This document shows positions 38,146-46,887 of a stretch of 64,000 nucleotides of DNA, piece by piece; within the stretch, counting starts at the first letter, position 1, and the number at the start of each line of letters is the position of its first letter. Where the stretch lies: contig NZ_FWFV01000001.1 of assembly GCF_900172315.1 (NCBI RefSeq), forward strand, positions 496,001-560,000, written 5' to 3'. Below the pieces are notes generated by a model. The model saw nothing but the letters and a program-made list of their open reading frames with translations, had not been told where the DNA came from and made no database searches. The stretch comes from Palleronia marisminoris. GTDB lineage: Bacteria > Pseudomonadota > Alphaproteobacteria > Rhodobacterales > Rhodobacteraceae. Made by a program: the position numbers and the translations under genes.

Positions 38146-39360
38146 TCAGGCGGCGTATCGGCGTAGCGCGAGCACCGCGTTCAGACCACCGAAGGCGAAG
38201 GCGTTGGACAGGACCACGTCGACATGCGCCTCGCGCGCCTCGTTGGGGACCACGTCCAGCGCGCATTCGGGGTCGGGTTCTTCATAACCGATGGTGGGCG
38301 CGATGATGCCGTCCCGCAACGCCATGACGCAGGCCAGAAGCTCCACCGCGCCGGTGCCGCCGATCAGGTGGCCATGCATCGACTTGGTGGACGAGATCAT
38401 CAGGTCGTTGGCGTGGTGGCCGAACACGTCGGCCACGGCGGCACATTCGGTCTTGTCGTTGGCCGCGGTGCCGGTGCCGTGGGCGTTGATGTAGCCCACC
38501 TCGCCCGGATCGATCCGGCCGTCCTTCAGGGCGCCGGCAATCGCCCGCGCCGCGCCCTTCTTCGACGGCATCACGATGTCGGCCGCATCCGAGGACATTG
38601 CGAATCCTATGACCTCTGCGAGGATCTCCGCCCCGCGGGCCTTGGCGTGTTCGAGCTCTTCGAACACGAACATGCCCGCGCCCTCGCCCTGGACCATCCC
38701 GTTGCGGGTGGCCGAGAACGGGCGGCAGGCCTCCTTGGACATGACGCGCAGGCCCTCCCACGCCTTCACGCCGCCGAAGCACAACATGGATTCGGTGCCG
38801 CCCGTCACCATCGCGTCCGCCATCCCCGAGCGGATCATGGCGAAAGCCTGCCCCATCGCGTGGTTCGACGAGGCGCACGCCGTGGCGACCGTGAAGCTGG
38901 GGCCCTGCAGGTTGAACTGCATCGAGATGTGGCTGGCCGCGGCGTTGTTCATCAGCTTGGGGATCACGAAGGGGTGGACGCGGTTCTTCCCCTCTTCGTA
39001 GACGGCGCGGTAATTCTCGTCCTGGGTCGTCAGCCCGCCGCCCGAGGTACCCATGACGACCCCCGCGCGCTGCGAGAGCTCGCCCTGGAATTCGAGTCCG
39101 GCCTGCGAAATCGCTTCGGTGGCTGCGATCAGGGCGAACTGGGTGAAGCGATCATAGAGCGCGATCTGCTGGCGGTTGAAGCGATCCTGCTCGTGGTAGC
39201 CCTTCACCTGCGCGCCGATCTGCACGGTCAGGCGGTCCACGTCGCGGATGTCCAGCGGACCAATACCGCAGCGCCCCTCGCGCATGGCCTCCATCGTCTC
39301 GCGAACCGACTGTCCGAGCGCATTGATCGTGCCCGCGCCAGTGATGACGACGCGCTTCAC
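38146..39360 (-). CDS. beta-ketoacyl-ACP synthase (FabF/KASII-like)
   Basis: A 404-residue elongating condensing enzyme with the full Cys-His-His triad: ATACASSNHAMGQAF (Cys), INAHGTGTAANDKTE (His) and STKSMHGHLIGGTGAVE (His), plus the gatekeeper region NAFAFGGLNAVL. Its ATG overlaps the ACP stop by 4 bases, and lpxD lies upstream on the same strand. This arrangement suggests a dedicated acyl-chain supply for an envelope lipid rather than the housekeeping fatty acid synthase. That role is inferred from context. Confidence 0.9.
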   Translation of the reverse strand: MKRVVITGAGTINALGQSVRETMEAMREGRCGIGPLDIRDVDRLTVQIGAQVKGYHEQDRFNRQQIALYDRFTQFALIAATEAISQAGLEFQGELSQRAGVVMGTSGGGLTTQDENYRAVYEEGKNRVHPFVIPKLMNNAAASHISMQFNLQGPSFTVATACASSNHAMGQAFAMIRSGMADAMVTGGTESMLCFGGVKAWEGLRVMSKEACRPFSATRNGMVQGEGAGMFVFEELEHAKARGAEILAEVIGFAMSSDAADIVMPSKKGAARAIAGALKDGRIDPGEVGYINAHGTGTAANDKTECAAVADVFGHHANDLMISSTKSMHGHLIGGTGAVELLACVMALRDGIIAPTIGYEEPDPECALDVVPNEAREAHVDVVLSNAFAFGGLNAVLALRRYAA

Positions 39361-39623
39361 GACTTCTGGGCCGCAACCAGCCCCTCGACCGCGCCGACGA
39401 TGGCCGCGACCGACGAAATGTCGAACTCGCTGGCCTCGGGCTCGTTGGCGTTGAAGGGCACCTGGATGTCGAATTCTTCCTCAATGGCAAAGATGCTCTC
39501 GACCAGGCCAAGCGAGTCGATGCCGATATCCTGAAGGCTCTGCGTCATCTCGATATCCGACGGCTCGAGCATGGCCTGCTCGGCAATGATGCGGATGACC
39601 TTGTCCTTGACGCTGTCTGTCAT
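39357..39623 (-). CDS. acyl carrier protein
   Basis: An 88-residue acidic ACP with the phosphopantetheine Ser in DIGIDSLGLVESIFAIEEEF. It is longer at the C terminus than housekeeping AcpP (about 77) and differs in sequence around the Ser, so it is a specialised ACP. The pair with the KAS gene and proximity to lpxD recall the rhizobial AcpXL system for very-long-chain lipid A acyl groups, which is an analogy only. Confidence 0.92.
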   Translation of the reverse strand: MTDSVKDKVIRIIAEQAMLEPSDIEMTQSLQDIGIDSLGLVESIFAIEEEFDIQVPFNANEPEASEFDISSVAAIVGAVEGLVAAQKS

Positions 39624-39656
39624 GGCTTCCCCGCCCCTGTGGTCGTGTCCGCGGAT

Positions 39657-40748
39657 TTAATGATCCGGGCCCTGATTTGGAACCGCTTTCTTGGCTGCGG
39701 CAAACTCGCGCAACACGCGCGGCAACCGGCGCAACGCTTTGTACATCTCGACGTGCTGATCCATCCGCACCGCCGGGTAGCCCATCATCACCCGCCCCGA
39801 GGGGACGTTGGACACCACCTTCGTGGCCCCGGTGAGGATCACGTCGGACCCGATGGACAGGTTGTCGGCGATCCCCGTCTGCCCGCCGCAGACGACGCGG
39901 TCGCCGAGCACGGTCGAGCCCGCGATGCCGGTCTGACCGGCGAGAAGGCAGTCATTCCCCATGACGACGTTGTGGGCGATGTGGACAAGGTTGTCGATCT
40001 TGCAGCCATTGCCGATCCGGGTGGCGCGGATCGTGCCACGGTCGATCGCCGTGTTGGCGCCGAACTCGCAATCGTCTCCGATCAGGACGGCCCCCAGGGA
40101 GTGGATCCGCGTCCAGCTCTGTGCCGAGATTTCGCCCTGATCGCCCAGGCTCTCGCGGGCTTTCTCGACGCCGGATTTTTCGGGTGTCACAAAGGACAAC
40201 CCGTCGGCGCCGATCACGCAGCCGGGCTGCAGGATCGCCCGGTCGCCGATCACCACCCGCGCACCGATCCGAACGCCGTTCAGAAACAGCGCGTCGTCGC
40301 CGACAAGCGCTCCCTCGGCGATCGAGACATGGCTCGCAATTCGTGCCCGCGCACCGATCTTCACGCCCCGGCCGATCAGGACAAAGGGGCCGATGGCGGC
40401 GCCCTCTCCGACCTGGGCAGTGGGGTCGACCACCGCGCTGGGGTGGATGCCCGGGGCGATCTCTGGTCCCGGGTCGAGGATCGAGGTCAGGTGCGCCATT
40501 GCCAGCCGTGGCCGCTGCACGAAAAGCGCCGCCTCGAGGCCGAGGGCTCGCCAGTCCGCGCCTTCCCATAGGATCGCCGCGCGGGCCCGGCCCCCACCCA
40601 GCCGCTCGGCATAGGCGGGCTGCATCGCGAGGGCGAGGTCGTCGGGGCCCGCATCCGCCGGCTCGGCCGCGCCGGACACGCGAAGGGCGCCGTCGCCCTC
40701 CAGCCGGGCCGACAGCGCCGCCGCAATCTCGTCTAACCTGTGGGTCAT
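39657..40748 (-). CDS. lpxD: UDP-3-O-acylglucosamine N-acyltransferase
   Basis: Third step of lipid A synthesis, adding the 3-hydroxyacyl chain from ACP to the 2-amine. The 363-residue protein has the uridine-binding N-terminal domain (about 1-110) and a left-handed beta-helix of hexapeptide repeats with the catalytic His in [16 protein letters not shown]. It ends with a helical acyl-ACP-binding tail ([17 protein letters not shown]). The start is the ATG at 40748; the longer frame to 40901 is rejected. It is 33 bases upstream of the ACP gene. Confidence 0.95.
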   Translation of the reverse strand: MTHRLDEIAAALSARLEGDGALRVSGAAEPADAGPDDLALAMQPAYAERLGGGRARAAILWEGADWRALGLEAALFVQRPRLAMAHLTSILDPGPEIAPGIHPSAVVDPTAQVGEGAAIGPFVLIGRGVKIGARARIASHVSIAEGALVGDDALFLNGVRIGARVVIGDRAILQPGCVIGADGLSFVTPEKSGVEKARESLGDQGEISAQSWTRIHSLGAVLIGDDCEFGANTAIDRGTIRATRIGNGCKIDNLVHIAHNVVMGNDCLLAGQTGIAGSTVLGDRVVCGGQTGIADNLSIGSDVILTGATKVVSNVPSGRVMMGYPAVRMDQHVEMYKALRRLPRVLREFAAAKKAVPNQGPDH

Positions 40749-40782
40749 GCCGCCTCCGCTGTCCGCGGGGGCGACACTAGCT

Positions 40783-42399
40783 TCACTCGGCGGCCGAGGC
40801 CACCCGCAGCGCGGCGCGGGGCAGTTCGACGCCCTCGGCCTGCAGCGCCTCGAGGATCTGCGCGTCACGGCCGTAGATGTCATCGCGATACTCGACCCCA
40901 CCGTCCAGCTTGGCGATCGCCGTGCGATAGACGAGGTGCACCGGCAGGGGATCGGCCAGTTCCAGCCGCGTGTTGTTGCCCGAGGTCAGGTGGCGCTGGA
41001 ACGTGCCCATCGGATCGGCAACGCCGTCGAGCGTCAAAAGCGCCTCGGCGAACTCGTACGGATCGTCCAGACGGATGCAGCCGTGGCTGAAGGCGCGGAC
41101 CTCACGCTCGAACAGGCTCTGCGCCGGGGTGTCGTGCAGGTAGATGTTGTACGTGTTGGGGAACATGAACTTCACCCGGCCGAGCGCATTTTGCGGTCCC
41201 GGTTTCTGGCGCATCGAGAACGGGAAGGTGCGCGACGAGTAGTTCGAGAAGCCCCGGCCACGATTCACGATCTGCCCGCGCGAGTTGATCACATCGAGCT
41301 GACCGTGAGCGTAGGGATTGCGGCGCAGGTCGGGCAGATACTCGTTCACGATGATCGAGCGCGGGACGTACCAGTACGGGTTGATGACCATGTGATCCAT
41401 GGTGTCCGAGAATTCCGGCGTCTCGCGGTCGGGCATGTCCGACCCGATGACCGACTTGGTCTCGAAATAGGTTTCGCCGTCCACGATGATCTTGGCGCGG
41501 AAGTCGGTGAGGTTAACCCAGACATGGCGCTCGCCCCGGTCGCGGTTCATCCAGCGCTCACGCTCCATCGCGACGAGGATCGAGCCGAGGCGATCCTCGG
41601 GCGGCGTGTTCAGCTCGTCGCGGGTCTTGCCGCCGACGATCCCGTCGATCTTGAGCCCGTGATCCGCCTGGAAGCGCTCGACCGCCTGCCGCATGGAGGC
41701 GTCGAATGTCTGCGTGGGCGAACGTTCGAGATAGCCCATGGCGGAAAGGCGGTCGCGCAGGCGCACGACGTCGGCGCCGCTTGCACCTTCATCGAGGCGC
41801 GCAGCCTCGACCTGCTCGCCCCAGCTGCCCTGCTGCACGGCGTCGATCAGGCGCAGGCGCTCGCGCACCAGCCGCTTGTACTCCAGGGATTCGGGGGACA
41901 GGCGGTCCATGAAGGCATGCGGGCGGGAGGTGGACAGGTCGCGCAGCAGCTCGACACGGTTGTTCTCGGGGGCGGTGCGCTTGATCTTCGAAACCACCTT
42001 CTCGGGCTCGAGGATGCCGGTCGAGATGTCCGATGCGAATCGCAGGAAGAGGCGCGACAGTTCGACCTCCAGCTGGCCACGTGCACGGGCGTCGGTCGCG
42101 TCGCCCATCATGCTGCGCAGGCGGTCGGCATCGTATCGGCCCGCGGGCAGCCCATGCAGATCGGTCTTCGACACCGCCGTCAGCAGTGCCTCGCGGCGCG
42201 CGCGGTCATCTGCGTCGGCATCCGTCCAGAGCGGCTCGTAGCCCGACTCGCGATAGTACGTGGACAGCGCCTCGTCCCCCGAGGCGGCGACGGCGACGGC
42301 CTGGGTGAACGGCGTGACCTGCGCCACGGCTGCAGCCGGAACGGCGAGAAGGCTGACGACGGCCGGCAGAGCCAGTCGCCTGAAAATCGCGGCGGTCAT
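40783..42399 (-). CDS. L,D-transpeptidase, YcbB/LdtD-like
   Basis: Makes 3-3 crosslinks in peptidoglycan, in the periplasm. The 538-residue protein has a signal peptide (cleavage near AVAQ), an alpha-helical scaffold domain, a PG-binding domain ([20 protein letters not shown] ... [11 protein letters not shown]), and a YkuD domain with active site [18 protein letters not shown]. The ATG at 42399 has AGAGGA 6 bases upstream, so the upstream ATGs are rejected. It is divergent from a DUF882 (YcbK-like) gene, echoing the ycbB-ycbK neighbourhood of E. coli. Confidence 0.93.
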   Translation of the reverse strand: MTAAIFRRLALPAVVSLLAVPAAAVAQVTPFTQAVAVAASGDEALSTYYRESGYEPLWTDADADDRARREALLTAVSKTDLHGLPAGRYDADRLRSMMGDATDARARGQLEVELSRLFLRFASDISTGILEPEKVVSKIKRTAPENNRVELLRDLSTSRPHAFMDRLSPESLEYKRLVRERLRLIDAVQQGSWGEQVEAARLDEGASGADVVRLRDRLSAMGYLERSPTQTFDASMRQAVERFQADHGLKIDGIVGGKTRDELNTPPEDRLGSILVAMERERWMNRDRGERHVWVNLTDFRAKIIVDGETYFETKSVIGSDMPDRETPEFSDTMDHMVINPYWYVPRSIIVNEYLPDLRRNPYAHGQLDVINSRGQIVNRGRGFSNYSSRTFPFSMRQKPGPQNALGRVKFMFPNTYNIYLHDTPAQSLFEREVRAFSHGCIRLDDPYEFAEALLTLDGVADPMGTFQRHLTSGNNTRLELADPLPVHLVYRTAIAKLDGGVEYRDDIYGRDAQILEALQAEGVELPRAALRVASAAE

Positions 42400-42725
42400 G
42401 TGAATTCCTCTTTGCATCCCCATCAACAACCCTCTGGCAGCCCCGGGGTTTCAGGCAAGTTCTATCCCACACGGATTTGTCAGATTGAATGACGGCACGT
42501 TGCCCGAAAGTCACGAAATCCGCCGCTCGCCGTCTCTGAGACTGAATCCCGCTTGTTAAGCGAATCTTTGCCAATTTCGCGGAACTTTCTGACTGTGGCC
42601 GTTACGCCCCTTTTTCCACGATCCATCCCATGGCATAGGGAAAGGGCCTTGGGGACGGGGCACACACATCGCGGCCAACGCGAGACGATTATACAGGTTC
42701 ACTAGTAAACGGGACGACACTCATC
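42400..42725. other. 326-base divergent intergenic region between the L,D-transpeptidase and DUF882 genes
   Basis: No gene is seen. The region must hold both promoters, but no strong -35/-10 pair was found for either direction. A TATAAT hexamer on the minus strand (42688-42693) lacks a -35. The most structured element is the near-palindrome at 42697-42710, listed separately. Confidence 0.6.
42697..42710. promoter_or_regulatory. near-palindromic candidate operator upstream of the DUF882 gene
   Basis: GTTCACTAGTAAAC matches its own reverse complement at 12 of 14 positions and is centred on ACTAGT. It lies 16 bases before the ATG at 42726, where a repressor could block either promoter or translation. 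No known regulator consensus recognised. Confidence 0.4.
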
Positions 42726-43292
42726 ATGGTAAACCGGACAAACGGCCTCACCCGCCGGGCGCTGCTTGGCGCCTTCGCCGCAACGAGCGTGATCGCGGCA
42801 CCGACCTACTCAAATGCGTTCGGCCTGTTGCGTGGCGCCGGCGACGTCCGCCGAGTGCGCATGTATAACGGTCGCACCGGCGAAAATCTCGACACGATCT
42901 ACTGGATCGAGGGCAACTACATCAAAGAAGCCCTGAACGAGATCAATCACTTCATGCGTGACTGGCGGAACAACCAGGTGAAAGCGATCGACACGCGCAC
43001 GATCGACCTCTCCGCCGCGGCGCACAACCTTCTCGACACCACCGAGCCCTACATGCTGATCTCGGGCTACCGCAGCCCCGAGACCAACGCGATGCTCCGC
43101 GCGCGCTCCTCCGGCGTCGCGAAGAACTCGCGCCACCTGCAGGGCGAAGCCGCCGACCTTCGGCTGAACTCGCGCTCGGTCAACCAGATGTATCGCGCGG
43201 CCGCGGCCTGCGCCGCCGGTGGCGTCGGACGTTATACCTCGTCTAACTTCGTCCACATGGATTGCGGCCCGGTCCGCTCCTGGGGCAGCTGA
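42726..43292 (+). CDS. DUF882 (YcbK-like, peptidase M15-fold) Tat-exported protein
   Basis: A 188-residue protein with a twin-arginine signal (LTRRALLGAFAATSVIA). The M15-like zinc motif set is complete: SGYRSPETN, then SRHLQGEAADLRL (His and Asp ligands) and NFVHMDCG (His). Likely a peptidoglycan D,D- or L,D-carboxypeptidase-type enzyme folded before export. It is divergent from the L,D-transpeptidase gene and followed by a terminator. Confidence 0.92.
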   Translation: MVNRTNGLTRRALLGAFAATSVIAAPTYSNAFGLLRGAGDVRRVRMYNGRTGENLDTIYWIEGNYIKEALNEINHFMRDWRNNQVKAIDTRTIDLSAAAHNLLDTTEPYMLISGYRSPETNAMLRARSSGVAKNSRHLQGEAADLRLNSRSVNQMYRAAAACAAGGVGRYTSSNFVHMDCGPVRSWGS

Positions 43293-43318
43293 GGCGACAG
43301 CGCCAAGATGTGCATTGG

Positions 43319-43350
43319 AAAGGCCCGCCGCGTGCGGGTCTTTTCTTTTC
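43319..43350 (+). terminator. rho-independent terminator of the DUF882 gene
   Basis: AAGGCCCGC pairs with GCGGGTCTT (one G-U), loop CGCGT, followed by TTCTTTT. Confidence 0.8.
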
Positions 43351-43356
43351 GAGCGT

Positions 43357-43735
43357 CTAGTCCAGCGTCAGGACGTAATGGATGCGCTCGGCATCCGCGC
43401 GATCCCGCGCGAATCCCATCGCCGCGTAATAGCCCTACCCCATATATTCTCGTGCATGATCGCCGCGTCGATGCGGTCGAGCCCCGCATGCCGCGCCGCG
43501 TCGAGCGTCTCCACGAAGAGCCTGCGGCCGTTTCCCTTTCCTGCCGCGTCGGGATGCACGTGAGTGCCGATGACGCCCCAGCCGACGGGAATGCCATACG
43601 GATTCCCCTCCCGCGCTTGAGGACCTGAAGACCGAAGACCCGGTCGCCCGTAGCAGCGACAGTTATCGCGACCTGATCTGGACTCGCCTCGAAATACTGG
43701 CTGCGCGTGAAATCCGCAGGGGGGTCAGAGGTCAT
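43357..43735 (-). pseudogene. GNAT-family acetyltransferase broken by two frameshifts
   Basis: Three consecutive reading frames together spell one N-acetyltransferase. Frame 1 (from ATG 43735) covers TRSQYFEASPDQVAITVAA. Frame 2 gives NPYGIPVGWGVIGTHVHPD, then AGKGNGRRLFVETL, the acetyl-CoA pyrophosphate loop. Frame 3 gives YYAAMGFARDRADAERIHYV and ends at 43357. The breaks are near 43610-43612 and 43433-43435. Both are explained by loss of a single G (minus strand) in a short G run. The start overlaps the hflX stop by 11 bases, so the ancestral gene was the last of the hfq-hflX operon. Sequencing error is possible, but two in one small gene and none elsewhere suggests real decay. Confidence 0.85.
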
Positions 43736-44981
43736 GGAAGGCGCGGGCCTGCCTTCGCGTCCAGTTCACCGTCAGCCGGATACCCGCATCGTCCTGCGAT
43801 TCGTCCTCGACCACGCCCTGCTCGTAGAGCCAGGCGCGCCGGCGCCCCGCCGTGAAGGGCAGGACCACTTCCTTGCGGGTGCGCGCTTCGTCGAGTGTCT
43901 CTTCGACCGCGTCGAGGAGCGTCTCCATCCCCGCTCCGGTCAAGGCCGAGAGCGTCTGCACCTCGTCCCGGCGGGCGGCGAGATTGTTCAACGTCTCGCG
44001 ATCGGGTTCGGGAAGGCGGTCGGTCTTGTTCCATACCTCGATCATCGGGACGTCGTCGCTCACGCCCAGATCGGAGAGGATGCGGGCCACGTCCCGGGCC
44101 TGCTCTTCGGTGCCGGCGTGGCTGACGTCGCGGACATGCAGGATCAGGTCGGCGGCCAGCACTTCCTCCAGCGTGGCGCGGAAGGCGGCGACCAGTTGCG
44201 TCGGCAGGTCCGAGATGAACCCCACCGTGTCCGACAGGATCACCCGCTTGCCATGGGGCAGATCGATCGCCCGCATCGTCGGGTCGAGCGTGGCGAAGAG
44301 CATGTCCTCGGCCATCACCTCGGCGCCGGTGAGGCGGTTGAACAGCGTGGACTTGCCGGCGTTGGTGTAGCCGACCAGCGCAACGATGGGGAACGGCACC
44401 TTGGCACGCGCGGCGCGGTGCAGCTCGCGCGTCTTCACCACCTTGTCGAGTTGCTTCTTCAGCCGCACCATCTGCTCGTCGATGGCACGGCGGTCGGCCT
44501 CGATCTGCGTCTCGCCGGGGCCGCCGACGAATCCGAGGCCGCCCCGCTGACGCTCGAGGTGCGTCCAGGCGCGGACCAGCCGCGTGCGCTGGTAGCTCAG
44601 ATGCGCCATCTCGACCTGCAGAACGCCCTCTCGGGTGCGGGCGCGGTCCGAGAAGATCTCGAGGATCAGCCCCGTCCGGTCGAGAAGCTTCACGCCCCAC
44701 GCCTTCTCGAGGTTCCGCTGCTGCACCGGAGACACGGGCCCGTCGATCAGCACGAGGCCGATCTCTTCCGCGTCGATCCGGGTCTTCAGCTCGTCGATCT
44801 TGCCGGTGCCGAACAGGTGGCCGGGATGCGCGCGCGGCAGGCGCACGATCTGACCGCCCGCCACCTCAAGCCCCGGAAGGGCATGGGCAAGCGCAATGGC
44901 TTCGTCGAGCGCCGGCTGGGCCTCCCGCCGGTCGCGATCTGTCTGGATATCGGGGTGCAGCACCCAGGCTTTTGTTGTCAT
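43725..44981 (-). CDS. hflX: ribosome-associated GTPase HflX
   Basis: A 418-residue GTPase that splits stalled ribosomes. It has the N-terminal HflX domain (HLFGTGKIDEL, LIDGPVSPVQQRNLE, RTREGVLQVEMAHLSY) with linker GLGFVGGPGETQIEADRR. The GTPase domain has G1 LVGYTNAGKSTLFN, G3 LSDTVGFISDLP and G4 VWNKTD. The start is the ATG at 44981; the upstream extension to 45098 runs into hfq. It is 40 bases downstream of hfq. Confidence 0.95.
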   Translation of the reverse strand: MTTKAWVLHPDIQTDRDRREAQPALDEAIALAHALPGLEVAGGQIVRLPRAHPGHLFGTGKIDELKTRIDAEEIGLVLIDGPVSPVQQRNLEKAWGVKLLDRTGLILEIFSDRARTREGVLQVEMAHLSYQRTRLVRAWTHLERQRGGLGFVGGPGETQIEADRRAIDEQMVRLKKQLDKVVKTRELHRAARAKVPFPIVALVGYTNAGKSTLFNRLTGAEVMAEDMLFATLDPTMRAIDLPHGKRVILSDTVGFISDLPTQLVAAFRATLEEVLAADLILHVRDVSHAGTEEQARDVARILSDLGVSDDVPMIEVWNKTDRLPEPDRETLNNLAARRDEVQTLSALTGAGMETLLDAVEETLDEARTRKEVVLPFTAGRRRAWLYEQGVVEDESQDDAGIRLTVNWTRRQARAFHDL

Positions 44982-45021
44982 GACTCGCGAACGCGCCCGA
45001 ACGGGGTTGGGTTCAGCCCGG

Positions 45022-45261
45022 TCACTCCTGCCCGTCGCCCTCGTAGAGCTGAATCGGCTGCGAGGGCATGATCGTCGAGATCGCGCCCTTGAACACAAGC
45101 TGAGACTGCCCGTCGCGGCGCAGCAGCACGCAGAAATTGTCGAACCAGGTGATGACGCCCTGAAGCTTCACCCCGTTGATGAGGAAGATCGTGACGGGAA
45201 CCTTGGTCTTCCGGACGTGGTTCAGAAAAGTTTCCTGAAGGTTCTGCTTATCACCGGCCAT
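45022..45261 (-). CDS. hfq: RNA chaperone Hfq
   Basis: A 79-residue hexameric RNA chaperone that pairs small RNAs with mRNAs. The Sm1 motif is normal ([20 protein letters not shown], then [17 protein letters not shown]). The Sm2 motif reads [15 protein letters not shown], where most Hfq proteins have YKHA: the His is Gly and the Tyr is Phe. The order trkA-trkH-hfq-hflX is usual for this bacterial group. The family call is firm despite the variant motif. Confidence 0.95.
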   Translation of the reverse strand: MAGDKQNLQETFLNHVRKTKVPVTIFLINGVKLQGVITWFDNFCVLLRRDGQSQLVFKGAISTIMPSQPIQLYEGDGQE

Positions 45262-45297
45262 CGACGCACCGTCCCCTGAATAGGTCGTTTCTTATTG

Positions 45298-45321
45298 CCC
45301 GCGGAATCAGTGACCCGCGGG
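45298..45321 (-). promoter_or_regulatory. inverted repeat upstream of hfq
   Basis: CCCGCGG (45298-45304) and CCGCGGG (45315-45321) form a 7-bp inverted repeat, 37 bases before the hfq ATG. It has no T-run, so it is not an intrinsic terminator; a leader hairpin or operator is possible. Confidence 0.35.
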
Positions 45322-45378
45322 TGTCGGCACCAAGTATGGGCACCGGTACAGGGAAACGCCAGCGGAAAAACCGCCGCG

Positions 45379-46887
45379 TCAACTGCGCCAGAAGTCCTGG
45401 TTGAACAGCGCGATGATGGCCAGCGCCTCGAGCCGGCCCAGAACCATGACCAGGGCGAGGATCAACTGCGCCGCCGCCGTCAGGTCGCCGTAGCTGATCG
45501 GTTGCTCGCCGCCCAGTTCGGCCAGCGGGCCGTTATTCGACAGGGCCGCGATCGTCAGCACCACCGAATCCTCGAAATCGACGCCGGCAAGGGAAAGCGC
45601 GGCCATGGTCACGGCCACGGTGATCGCGAAGAGCATGAAGAAAATCCACGCGACGAACGCCCCCTCGCGCCTCAGCCTGCGGCCCCGCAAGCCCGCTCCG
45701 CCGATCGAGCTGGGATGCACCAGCCGGTTCATCTCGCGCGCGCCGTGCTTGTAGAGCGCGAAGATCCGCAACAGCTTCACGCCGCCCGCCGTGGTCGCCA
45801 CCCCGCCGCCGATCAGGCTGAGCCCGACGAACAGAAGGCCCGGCGTGTCGAGGCCGGACCAGAAGCGGGTATCCTCGAAGAACGCGCTTTCGAACCCGGC
45901 GGTGGTCAGGAACGACATCGTCATGAAAAGCGCGCCCCACAGCGCGGCGATGGCCGCGTCGAGATCCCGTCCACCCTCGGTCTCGATCGAGCCGACGAAA
46001 TGCCGGAAGAACAGGAACCCCGGCACCAGGATCAACAGGGCGGCGGCCATCCGGATCTCGGGATCGCGGCGCAGGGAGCCCCGGTCGCGGGTGATGAAGT
46101 CGTTGCGGAAGGTCAGCCGCGAGATCGCGAAGATCAGGAACACGAACACCAGAAGCTCGGACAGGAAGCCAGTTCCCTGGAAGGCTCCGGAGGTGATGCC
46201 GGACGTCGACATGGTCGACATCGCCAGGATCGCGCCCACGCCCGGCTCGACCCCGGTGATGACCAACCCCAGCCACAGGGTCAGGGTCAGCGCGGCATAG
46301 ATCGGTGCCAGCCGCACCGCGTAGCGCCGCAACCGCTCGCCCGGCCGCCCTGCCCGCCTTTCGCGCAGCGCGGTCCGCCCCGCCGAGTTCATGTCGGTGG
46401 CGATGACCTCGAACCCGCCGAGGTTCAGGGGCGCCAGCACCGCAAGCGCCGAGACCCAGAACAGCAGCCCCCCCATCCAGCCCACCATGGCGCGCCACAG
46501 GTGCAGCGAGGGCGGAAGCGTCCCGCCGCCGGGATAGAGTGTCGCGCCCGTGGTGGTCAGCGACGAGACCATCTCGAACCACGGGGCAAGGACGCGGCTG
46601 TCCGACAGCGCCTCGCGGAACGGCACGGCCAGCATCAGCGGCAGCAGGAGCAGCGCGCCGACAAGCCCGGACAACTGCCCGCGGGTACCCCCGTCGCGCC
46701 CCCGCGCACCGAGCGCCATCGCCATGAGCACGAACAGCACCAGGAACAGCAGACCCGAATAGAAGAAGCAGCGCGCCGTGTGCATGTAGCCGAGGCGGAA
46801 GGCATGGATCGCCGGAACGAACATCGCCGCCGCCCCCAGCCCCTGCAGGATGAGGAGGAACGGCAGCCGTTTCAGCGCCGGCCACAT
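45379..46887 (-). CDS. trkH: Trk-type potassium uptake protein TrkH
   Basis: A 502-residue K+ translocating subunit with four pore loops, each with a filter Gly: SSLTTTGATL, STMSTSGITSGAF, SFLTTAGFESAFF and AALSNNGPLAE. The conserved LIGGGVATTAGGVKLLRI is also seen. It acts with the cytoplasmic TrkA gating ring. The ATG at 46887 overlaps the trkA stop by one base (TGATG). Confidence 0.95.
   Translation of the reverse strand: MWPALKRLPFLLILQGLGAAAMFVPAIHAFRLGYMHTARCFFYSGLLFLVLFVLMAMALGARGRDGGTRGQLSGLVGALLLLPLMLAVPFREALSDSRVLAPWFEMVSSLTTTGATLYPGGGTLPPSLHLWRAMVGWMGGLLFWVSALAVLAPLNLGGFEVIATDMNSAGRTALRERRAGRPGERLRRYAVRLAPIYAALTLTLWLGLVITGVEPGVGAILAMSTMSTSGITSGAFQGTGFLSELLVFVFLIFAISRLTFRNDFITRDRGSLRRDPEIRMAAALLILVPGFLFFRHFVGSIETEGGRDLDAAIAALWGALFMTMSFLTTAGFESAFFEDTRFWSGLDTPGLLFVGLSLIGGGVATTAGGVKLLRIFALYKHGAREMNRLVHPSSIGGAGLRGRRLRREGAFVAWIFFMLFAITVAVTMAALSLAGVDFEDSVVLTIAALSNNGPLAELGGEQPISYGDLTAAAQLILALVMVLGRLEALAIIALFNQDFWRS

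Noticed and set aside
42688-42693. Perfect TATAAT on the minus strand as the L,D-transpeptidase promoter
   Set aside because: No -35 at a suitable distance, and it would leave a leader of about 280 bases; not enough to call.
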